NCBI GenBank assembly: GCA_020355945.1 | Contig: CP070627.1 | Location: 8,950,576 to 8,961,540 of the forward strand | Direction of reading: 5' to 3' | Length of the DNA: 10,965 nucleotides | DNA from: Candidatus Aminicenantota bacterium | Lineage (GTDB): Bacteria > Acidobacteriota > Aminicenantia > UBA2199 | Translations under genes and position numbers: made by a program | Shown: piece after piece, positions 6,897-10,965 of the stretch | Numbering within the stretch: the stretch's first letter is position 1 | Layout of the letters: each line of letters begins with the position of its first letter | Notes under the pieces: generated by a model | The model's database searches: none | The model's input: only the letters and a program-made list of their open reading frames with translations | Told to the model about the DNA's origin: nothing

Positions 6897-7955
6897 TTAC
6901 AATCTCTTCAAATGATCGAGCAATATTTTACCGGTTTTATTTTTAAGGTATTTTTTTAAAGTTTGCTGCTGCGAACGAAGAATTTTTTCTTTCAAAGAGG
7001 AATCGGTAAGAATTTGATCGATCAATGCAGCCATGCGGACAAAATCTTTTTGATTCACCAGGATGCCGCCGCCATTCATGGTTTCCTTTACTGCCCCGGC
7101 ATTATAAGCCACTACCGGGATATTCAAGTAATAACTTTCCGGGATAGGGGCGCAAAAACCTTCGTGTTCACTCAGGTGCAGGTAAAGATGAGACAATTTA
7201 AAGTAGGAGATCAATTCTTCATCCGGGATGTGACCGGTAAAGTGAACGTTTTTGATTTCCAGGCGGCCCACCAGATGTAAAAGGGCAGAGTAATATCGTT
7301 CAAACCCCCTGTATTCACCGACAATAAACAGCCGGGCATTGGCATTAAAATGTTGTTGATAGAGATGAAACGTTTTGAGGACATCTTCCACCATTTTATT
7401 GGGAATAATCCGGCCCACGAAAAGTATATTGGTTTTCCCGTCGTTAAAGAGTTCTTCCAGTGCAGGGACAATGTTTCCATCGAATTTTTCAACATTCATC
7501 ACCAGGGGGAGCACGCCAGTGTTGGGGAACCCGACCTCTTTAAGTTCGCTTTCATTATAAGCCGAATCCCCCAGCGCCATATCCAATTTCCCCACCAGGT
7601 TTTTCAGTTCGATCCTGCCTTTGTAACAATCTTTGGCCAACACCCGGTGGTAATCCAGGAAAAATTCATGAGGTGTAATATTGTGGTAGATAATCACCTT
7701 TTTATCCGGGACCCGTAAAAATTTCTTAGTCACTGGCGAGCCAATGGAAAAGTGAAATATAACCACATTTTCAGCGTCTGAATATTTATCGTACTCAAGA
7801 TAATTGATGATCTGGTCCGCATACCGGGGATGATAAAACAGGGCGAAAATTTCCGACTCATGGCCCTTTTCTCTCAAAAAATCCCGTATCTCCAATGCTT
7901 CATTGCCAATGGCATCTCCATAAGAATAAGAGGTTAAAAATTGGTGGACCTTCAT
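6897..7955 (-). CDS. Glycosyltransferase, GT4-like (GT-B fold)
   Basis: 352 residues from the ATG at 7955. It likely transfers a sugar from an activated donor to a cell-surface glycan or lipid-linked acceptor at the cytoplasmic face of the membrane. The C-terminal donor-binding domain has NILFVGRIIPNK (176-187), FIVGEYRGFERY (210-221), the HFTGHIPDEELISYF segment (238-252) and an EX7E motif from E265 to E273 in HEGFCAPIPES. YGDAIGNEA (12-20) forms the N-terminal acceptor-side loop. The frame can be extended to a TTG at 7982, but that stretch overlaps a 7-bp tandem repeat and adds nothing family-like, so the ATG is preferred although its Shine-Dalgarno is weak. Donor and acceptor are unknown. 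It follows a coiled-coil membrane-associated protein by 76 nt, a pairing reminiscent of envelope glycan clusters. Confidence 0.85.
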   Translation of the reverse strand: MKVHQFLTSYSYGDAIGNEALEIRDFLREKGHESEIFALFYHPRYADQIINYLEYDKYSDAENVVIFHFSIGSPVTKKFLRVPDKKVIIYHNITPHEFFLDYHRVLAKDCYKGRIELKNLVGKLDMALGDSAYNESELKEVGFPNTGVLPLVMNVEKFDGNIVPALEELFNDGKTNILFVGRIIPNKMVEDVLKTFHLYQQHFNANARLFIVGEYRGFERYYSALLHLVGRLEIKNVHFTGHIPDEELISYFKLSHLYLHLSEHEGFCAPIPESYYLNIPVVAYNAGAVKETMNGGGILVNQKDFVRMAALIDQILTDSSLKEKILRSQQQTLKKYLKNKTGKILLDHLKRL

Positions 7956-7968
7956 TTCTTTTTTCCCG

Positions 7969-7989
7969 TTGACAATTGACAATTCACAC
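7969..7989. repeat. 7-bp tandem repeat (TTGACAA)
   Basis: TTGACAA occurs twice in tandem (7969-7982), followed by a decayed third copy TTCACAC. It lies in the gap between the coiled-coil gene and the glycosyltransferase, just upstream of the preferred glycosyltransferase start. It argues that the upstream TTG start is not used. Confidence 0.6.
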
Positions 7990-8031
7990 CTGCTATCCTT
8001 CTATCATCTTTCATCTATTTACCGTTATTGG

Positions 8032-8721
8032 TCACTTTTTCGATTTTTTGGCTTTTAAGGAGGAATCAGGCGTGGGGAAAATTTTTTTCTCAATCGCCCG
8101 TTCACGATTTTCTAAAAATTCCATTTTATCTTCCAGGACTTTTATTTTTGTTTTCAGCAGTTCATGATCGATTTTCAATTTTGATACTTCTGTGATCAAA
8201 TTATTCAAGGCATTGTGGAGCAGTTTGATATATTCTTTACTCTGGAGCACGATTGGCATTTTTTCAGAGTGTTTAAAGACTTTATAGGCATTTTCGTTGA
8301 ACCTGTCCACGCTGAATTGTTTTAATTCGTTATAAATAGGCCGGGTCATAAATCGAATTAAAGGAAATAGAATTTTTCTTATTTTTATAAGAATTTTTTT
8401 GATCAGTCCACGGAGTCCCTGGCCTTCTTCTATTTCAAATGCGATTTCCAGGGGATGGAATTCTCTTTTTCCCGGAGGGACCGCAGTGTCGTCAGGATAG
8501 AGGTGGGGTTCGTAAACATTGGGTACTTCGAGGAAATCCGGCAGCGGCAGCAGTTCCATATCCATGATTTCATCGATTTCGCTTTGTCTTAAGACCCCTG
8601 ATTCTTTTTTCTCCCGGATTCGTTTTTTGATGGTATCCATGATGCGGACAACGTCGATTTCCTTATTAGCAGAGATGAACTCGTCTGGTGCATAGGGTTT
8701 TTCATCCGCTGTATCAGGCAT
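8032..8721 (-). CDS. Hypothetical protein: amphipathic membrane segment plus coiled coil
   Basis: 229 residues, no recognised enzyme domain. The N-terminal third is acidic and includes MDTIKKRIREKKESGVLRQSEIDEI (28-52), probably helical. A proline-rich patch follows, with VPNVYEPHLYP around 66-76. Residues 104-135 alternate Leu/Ile with Lys/Arg (GLIKKILIKIRKILFPLIRF), suggesting an amphipathic helix lying on the membrane rather than crossing it. Residues 165-212 (KLLHNALNNLITEVSKLK onward) show heptad spacing typical of a coiled coil. The tail is lysine-rich. AAAGGAG stands 6 nt before the ATG. Directly upstream is tRNA-Arg and downstream is a glycosyltransferase; small proteins of this general look accompany glycosyl- and methyltransferases in envelope polysaccharide clusters. 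A scaffold role at the membrane is a guess. Confidence 0.7.
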   Translation of the reverse strand: MPDTADEKPYAPDEFISANKEIDVVRIMDTIKKRIREKKESGVLRQSEIDEIMDMELLPLPDFLEVPNVYEPHLYPDDTAVPPGKREFHPLEIAFEIEEGQGLRGLIKKILIKIRKILFPLIRFMTRPIYNELKQFSVDRFNENAYKVFKHSEKMPIVLQSKEYIKLLHNALNNLITEVSKLKIDHELLKTKIKVLEDKMEFLENRERAIEKKIFPTPDSSLKAKKSKK

Positions 8722-8770
8722 ATTGTGCTCCTTTTTTTCCTTTTTCCTTTAGAAAGGGGGAGTAAAGAAT

Positions 8771-8843
8771 CGCGCCAGGAGGGACTCGAACCCCCAACCT
8801 TTTGATTCGTAGTCAAATGCTCTATCCGTTGAGCTACTGGCAC
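8771..8843 (-). tRNA. tRNA-Arg (anticodon ACG)
   Basis: Full cloverleaf, 73 nt including a G discriminator. The 7-bp acceptor stem is GTGCCAG/CTGGCGC with one T-G pair. The D stem is GCTC/GAGC, the anticodon stem TTTGA/TCAAA with loop CTACGAA, and the T arm has GGGGG, TTCGAGT, CCCTC. The anticodon ACG reads CGN arginine codons after adenosine-to-inosine editing by TadA. The 3' CCA is not encoded. A consensus promoter lies immediately upstream, and no terminator is visible before the next gene, 49 nt downstream. Confidence 0.95.
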
Positions 8844-8854
8844 AATTCTACTAT

Positions 8855-8883
8855 ATGATACAAGCTTTGATGATTTTTGTCAA
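8855..8883 (-). promoter_or_regulatory. Sigma70 promoter of tRNA-Arg and probably the downstream genes
   Basis: On the minus strand a perfect TTGACA (8883-8878) and TATCAT (8860-8855) are separated by exactly 17 bp, placing the start near 8848, about 5 nt before the tRNA 5' end. It is the best -35 match in the window, as expected for a stable RNA gene. No other strong promoter is visible before the four minus-strand protein genes that follow. Confidence 0.85.
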
Positions 8884-8886
8884 CCA

Positions 8887-8933
8887 GGGGGGGACTCTTT
8901 TTGCAAAAACTTTTGATTAAAAAGTGCCCGCCC
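8887..8933. repeat. Imperfect inverted repeat between divergent promoters
   Basis: The arm starting GGGGGGGACT (8887-8896) and continuing with Ts can pair with AAAAAGT then CCC, CCC ending at 8933, giving about 13 pairs with three single-base bulges. The centre holds the palindrome TTTTTGCAAAAA (8898-8909). The foot lies 3 bp from the -35 box of the tRNA promoter. There is no T-run after either arm, so it is not an obvious terminator. Confidence 0.45.
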
Positions 8934-8980
8934 TTCTAAAATTTCTTTCTCTTAAAGCCAAAATGAGTACGAGGTGATAC

Positions 8981-9010
8981 TTGAAAATACCTTTTGAGTT
9001 ATATTATAAT
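8981..9010 (+). promoter_or_regulatory. Sigma70-type promoter of the secreted-protein gene
   Basis: TTGAAA at 8981-8986 and TATAAT at 9005-9010 with an 18-bp spacer. The start would be near 9016, giving a leader of roughly 38 nt. It is divergent from the tRNA promoter about 100 bp away. Confidence 0.75.
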
Positions 9011-9040
9011 ATAAAAATAAAAACACAACCTGGAAGGTAA

Positions 9041-9048
9041 AAGGAGGT
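9041..9048 (+). promoter_or_regulatory. Strong ribosome binding site
   Basis: A near-perfect AAGGAGGT stands 5 nt before the ATG at 9054. It is the strongest site on the plus strand here and suggests a well-translated gene. Confidence 0.8.
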
Positions 9049-9053
9049 TAATT

Positions 9054-9623
9054 ATGAAAAGATGGCTTTTAATTGTCTTTCTCATGCTGGTTCTTGCATC
9101 ATTTGTTCACCCGGCAGGCGAAGATTGCCCCAAAACCAATGTGATCACAAAAATGAGCTCCAGCAATAATTCCTTTAAAGCGGTGCAGCCCCTGGATTTT
9201 TCCAAAATCACATCCGGGGGAGCCATGTTAAGTAAAAACGGGAAAAAGGTGGCTGTCTGCCTGTCTAACGGCAACTTTACCACCGCACAGATGTCCAATA
9301 TCTTTGTTTTACCTATTAAGAAAAAGGAGGAGTTTATTGCTCTGATTCGATTTTCCAATGGCAAAGACAAGATAGTACCGGGCACATACAGCCCAACTTC
9401 AGGATTTGGGAAACCTTTCTGGGTATATGCCGAAGTGGCATTGCACAAAGGAGAGAAGGGCGTTATCGCGTCACTGGGAGTTCGAGAAGGAACCGCCACT
9501 ATTATAAAAATGACTGAAGATATGATATGTGGAAAATTTCATCTCAAAACAAAAACCGGGTCCTCTGTTAAAGGCGAAATTGCCGGGGAATTCAACGTTA
9601 AGCTGGAAAAATCAAAGTGGTGA
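9054..9623 (+). CDS. Hypothetical secreted protein
   Basis: 189 residues, family not recognised. Residues 1-21 form a signal peptide (two basic residues, then LLIVFLMLVLASFVHPA), likely cut after HPA. There is no lipobox: the first cysteine, C25, is preceded by ED. The mature part of about 168 residues has three cysteines (C25, C69, C159). It alternates short hydrophobic strands with glycine turns, suggesting a beta-rich fold. The C-terminal stretch ICGKFHLKTKTGSSVKGEIAG (158-178) is the kind of strand-turn-strand that closes small beta-barrel or sandwich domains. It has its own promoter and a near-perfect Shine-Dalgarno, so it is probably a single-gene transcript ending before the convergent exbD-type gene. 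Its role outside the cytoplasmic membrane is unknown. Confidence 0.75.
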   Translation: MKRWLLIVFLMLVLASFVHPAGEDCPKTNVITKMSSSNNSFKAVQPLDFSKITSGGAMLSKNGKKVAVCLSNGNFTTAQMSNIFVLPIKKKEEFIALIRFSNGKDKIVPGTYSPTSGFGKPFWVYAEVALHKGEKGVIASLGVREGTATIIKMTEDMICGKFHLKTKTGSSVKGEIAGEFNVKLEKSKW

Positions 9624-9624
9624 G

Positions 9625-9646
9625 CCGGATTACACGGATTTTTTTT
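9625..9646 (+). terminator. Weak terminator candidate
   Basis: Just after the stop of the secreted-protein gene, CCG and CGG (9625-9627, 9635-9637) flank a 7-nt loop and are followed by eight Ts at 9639-9646. The stem is only 3 bp, so this is a poor intrinsic terminator. The T-run and position are the only support. Confidence 0.25.
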
Positions 9647-9662
9647 ATTTTTTCATATTAAT

Positions 9663-9702
9663 AAAGTTTTTCGCCTATCCCCAAAGTTTTTCGCCTGTCC
9701 CA
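9663..9702. repeat. 20-bp direct tandem repeat, two copies
   Basis: AAAGTTTTTCGCCTATCCCC (9663-9682) is followed directly by AAAGTTTTTCGCCTGTCCCA (9683-9702), with two mismatches. It lies between the convergent secreted-protein and exbD-type genes, 12 nt beyond the exbD-type stop. No coding potential is visible. Confidence 0.85.
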
Positions 9703-9714
9703 TATCTTCCTATC

Positions 9715-10149
9715 TTATTCAACTGCAACTCCTTTCTGGGCTACCAGGCCCACAATTTCGATTTGTGCTCGTCGTATTTCTTCCATCACCCGGGTCACTC
9801 GTTCATAGACGATCTCTTCATCGGCTTTTAACAACAATTTATTTTTTTCGGATTGTGTTTTACCCTGGATTTTATCTTCAATCAAAGACGCCAGTTGTCC
9901 CAGTTCAGGAACCGGTTCCTTATCCAGGTAAATCTCTCCGTTATCTTTGATAAAGACGGTTAGCATACTGAATGGTTCGGGTTGGTTTTGTGTATGGAAT
10001 GCCTCAGGAAGTTTTACATGACGATACTCTTTGAATATTGGAGTAACCACCATAAAGATGATCAGCAGTACCAATAAAATATCACACAAAGGGACAACGT
10101 TTGGTTCTGCCTTGCTTTTTTTTGATCCGCTTAAATCTAGGCCAGCCAT
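9715..10149 (-). CDS. ExbD/TolR-family biopolymer transport protein
   Basis: 144 residues, normal for ExbD/TolR. These proteins pair with ExbB/TolQ in the inner membrane to use the proton gradient for work at the outer membrane through TonB- or TolA-like partners. A short cytosolic N-terminus (GLDLSGSKKSKAEPN) leads to one transmembrane helix at about 17-37. Its PLCDILLVLLIIFMVVTP contains D23, the position of the essential proton-carrying aspartate (usual motif PLVDVMLVLLIIFM). The periplasmic domain follows, with IYLDKEPV and LLLKADEEIVYERVTRVMEEIRRAQIEIVGLV as in the family. The start lies 2 nt after the stop of the upstream gene. No exbB/tolQ or tonB is in this window, which is unusual for an exbD. 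ExbD versus TolR cannot be separated from sequence alone. Confidence 0.92.
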   Translation of the reverse strand: MAGLDLSGSKKSKAEPNVVPLCDILLVLLIIFMVVTPIFKEYRHVKLPEAFHTQNQPEPFSMLTVFIKDNGEIYLDKEPVPELGQLASLIEDKIQGKTQSEKNKLLLKADEEIVYERVTRVMEEIRRAQIEIVGLVAQKGVAVE

Positions 10150-10151
10150 AA

Positions 10152-10664
10152 TTAGCCTCCTTTTATAAAAGGTGTAACCACCATGACGGCGGTTTCCAGC
10201 AGCAACTTCACGGCAATGTCAACTTTCCCTTCTTTAAGATGTTTCCGGGACATTTCTATCATATTGTTCCCATATTCCTTTGCCTGGTCTATGGTTGAAA
10301 TATCATCAGGTATCTTAAAATCCTTGCCGTCGTTAATGGAACAATAAGCCTTTCTGAGTAATTGTACCCCGTTGGCATCGAAGATACCATTTTTTTTGAA
10401 CAGGCTGTTGGCTTTGGTGATTTGATTATTAAATTTCTCGGGGTACCCGGCTTGAGGAAGAGACAAAACAATTGCCTCTAACAAAAAATAAAACCCTTTT
10501 TTACAATCTTCGTCAGGGTGCTTACCCTCTAGCAAATAGTCAACAAACAGTTGGATTTTAGTATCCACGTCACTGTTTTGTTTCTTTTCTCCAACCGCGC
10601 CTGCCAGGCACAATGAAGAGACCATACAAAAAAGAACTACAAAAACAGACAACCTATTTTTCAT
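10152..10664 (-). CDS. Hypothetical exported helical protein, coupled to exbD-type gene
   Basis: 170 residues from the ATG at 10664; family not recognised. AAGGAGGAT 4 nt upstream fixes this start over a longer frame reaching 10703. Residues 1-21 form a signal peptide (KNRLSVFVVLFCMVSSLCLA), probably cut near LAG-A; the cysteines inside it do not form a good lipobox. The mature part looks mostly helical, with two cysteines (C54, C108) and segments such as VDTKIQLFVDYLLEG and TIDQAKEYGNNMIEMSRKHLKEG. It ends in a hydrophobic stretch (AVKLLLETAVMVVTPF) that could be membrane- or partner-binding. Its last codons (Lys-Gly-Gly) form the Shine-Dalgarno of the exbD-type gene, so the two are translated together. 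A periplasmic partner of the ExbD system is a reasonable inference. Confidence 0.7.
   Translation of the reverse strand: MKNRLSVFVVLFCMVSSLCLAGAVGEKKQNSDVDTKIQLFVDYLLEGKHPDEDCKKGFYFLLEAIVLSLPQAGYPEKFNNQITKANSLFKKNGIFDANGVQLLRKAYCSINDGKDFKIPDDISTIDQAKEYGNNMIEMSRKHLKEGKVDIAVKLLLETAVMVVTPFIKGG
10156..10164 (-). promoter_or_regulatory. Ribosome binding site of exbD-type gene inside upstream CDS
   Basis: On the minus strand AAAAGGAGG overlaps the last Lys-Gly-Gly codons of the upstream gene. It stands 6 nt before the ATG at 10149 and only 2 nt separate stop and start. This is a classic arrangement for translational coupling. Confidence 0.85.
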
Positions 10665-10696
10665 TTTTATCCTCCTTTTTTTTGGTTTCAAAAAGT

Positions 10697-10741
10697 TTAG
10701 CAAACGGATTGTCGGCGGCCAGGCGCCGTTATGCTCATCAT
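10697..10741 (-). CDS. Possible 14-residue leader ORF
   Basis: Starting with two ATG codons, the frame encodes MMSITAPGRRQSVC and stops 32 nt before the start of the exported-protein gene. GAGGAGG stands 5 nt before the ATG, as strong as any site in the window, so ribosomes should initiate here. The peptide has no run of one amino acid as in classical attenuators. Part of it overlaps a GC-rich inverted repeat (CGGCG/CGCCG around 10712-10728). In another minus-strand frame the DNA reads RRLAADNPFAKLFETKKK and continues to a TAG just inside the next gene. The ORF could therefore be the start of a frameshifted or internally deleted gene rather than a true leader. Confidence 0.4.
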   Translation of the reverse strand: MMSITAPGRRQSVC

Positions 10742-10753
10742 TACAACCTCCTC

Positions 10754-10785
10754 AAACAACCATTGAAACGATTGTTTATTTCAAT
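10754..10785 (-). promoter_or_regulatory. Interleaved alternative hairpins next to a Shine-Dalgarno
   Basis: In minus-strand order the leader has ATTGAAA (10785-10779), AAACAA (10777-10772), TTTCAAT (10768-10762) and TTGTTT (10759-10754), then immediately GAGGAGG. The first pairs perfectly with the third (7 bp) and the second with the fourth (6 bp, 8 bp allowing one G-U). The two stems are mutually exclusive as plain hairpins, or could form a tight pseudoknot. This layout is typical of leader switches; the regulatory role is inferred. Confidence 0.5.
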
Positions 10786-10820
10786 ATTTTACTATTGTTA
10801 TATATGTTTATAACACTAAT

Positions 10821-10849
10821 ATTATGTATTATTGTTTTAATTTTTTCAA
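10821..10849 (-). promoter_or_regulatory. Promoter of the exported-protein/exbD-type operon
   Basis: On the minus strand TTGAAA (10849-10844) and CATAAT (10826-10821) are 17 bp apart, with the start expected near 10815. That leaves a leader of about 150 nt before the ATG at 10664, far longer than the other leaders in this window. The region is very AT-rich, which lowers certainty. Confidence 0.55.
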
Positions 10850-10965
10850 CAAAAAAATAAAATTAAAAATAAACAAAAGCTATTGTGGATGTTTCGTAGG
10901 TTCAGGGTCTCATGGCGTGGGGGATTCCAGTCAAAAGTTTTTGCGGGGTGCAGGGGCAGTTTTTT
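10850..10965. other. Non-coding edge with AT-rich tract and repeat-like GC-rich end
   Basis: No gene is visible. 10850-10880 is low-complexity A/T. From about 10881 composition shifts to G-rich, and 10931-10944 repeats exactly, in inverted orientation, the 14-mer present at 8903-8916. Two plus-strand frames stay open to the window edge but have no start, no Shine-Dalgarno and no recognisable protein. The sequence may be the beginning of a dispersed intergenic repeat that continues beyond the window. Confidence 0.35.

Noticed and set aside
7350..7718. 122-residue plus-strand open frame inside the glycosyltransferase gene
   Set aside because: Shadow frame; the minus-strand frame carries the GT-B motifs.
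8741..8757. Possible terminator after the tRNA (CCTTT/AAAGG hairpin)
   Set aside because: The stem is 5 bp with a 2-nt loop and is not followed by Ts on the minus strand, so it does not look like a functional terminator.
8589..8843. 84-residue minus-strand open frame overlapping the tRNA
   Set aside because: Its start MPVAQRIEHLTTNQKVGGSSPS is the classic conceptual translation of a tRNA gene, and the rest is an out-of-frame reading of the coiled-coil gene.
10664..10703. 13-residue N-terminal extension (MLNFLKPKKRRIK) of the exported protein
   Set aside because: The ATG at 10664 has AAGGAGGAT at ideal distance and begins a standard signal peptide; the upstream start has no Shine-Dalgarno and would bury the signal sequence.

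Overview
The window looks like chromosomal DNA from an uncultured or lightly studied bacterium of moderate-to-low GC content. Three things point away from Bacteroidota: sigma70-type promoters (TTGACA or TTGAAA, 17-18 bp spacers, TATAAT-like -10), strong AGGAGG Shine-Dalgarno sites, and a Hanks-type kinase. The long two-component-regulator-type beta-propeller sensor and the protein styles recall Acidobacteriota/Aminicenantes-like genomes. That placement is inference from style, not from any marker gene. No phage, IS element, CRISPR array or rRNA is visible.

Left, plus strand (79-5013): a clear promoter drives a 1060-residue membrane receptor with a signal peptide, 14 propeller repeats (enough for two seven-bladed propellers), a Y_Y_Y domain, one transmembrane helix and an intact cytosolic Ser/Thr kinase. 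Three metabolic genes follow in the same direction: a dCMP deaminase, a small P-loop kinase of the UPF0200/dephospho-CoA-kinase-like type, and coaD (phosphopantetheine adenylyltransferase).

Middle, minus strand (8883 down to 5026): a consensus promoter precedes tRNA-Arg(ACG). Downstream on the same strand, with no visible terminator, lie a membrane-associated coiled-coil protein, a GT4-type glycosyltransferase, a DUF362 protein and larB (first step of nickel-pincer cofactor synthesis). The last two genes overlap by 20 nt. coaD and larB converge with only 12 nt between them.

Right (8844-10965): a divergent promoter drives a small secreted protein of unknown family on the plus strand. Converging on it is a minus-strand pair, a small exported helical protein and an ExbD/TolR-type energy transducer. 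The pair is translationally coupled, and its Shine-Dalgarno lies inside the last codons of the upstream gene. The leader of this pair holds a promoter, two interleaved mutually exclusive hairpins abutting a Shine-Dalgarno, and a 14-codon ORF. A 20-bp tandem repeat lies between the convergent genes, and low-complexity and repeat-like DNA occupies both window ends.

The most notable items are the propeller/Y_Y_Y receptor wired to a Ser/Thr kinase instead of a histidine kinase, the switch-like leader before the exbD operon, and the tight DUF362-larB coupling.
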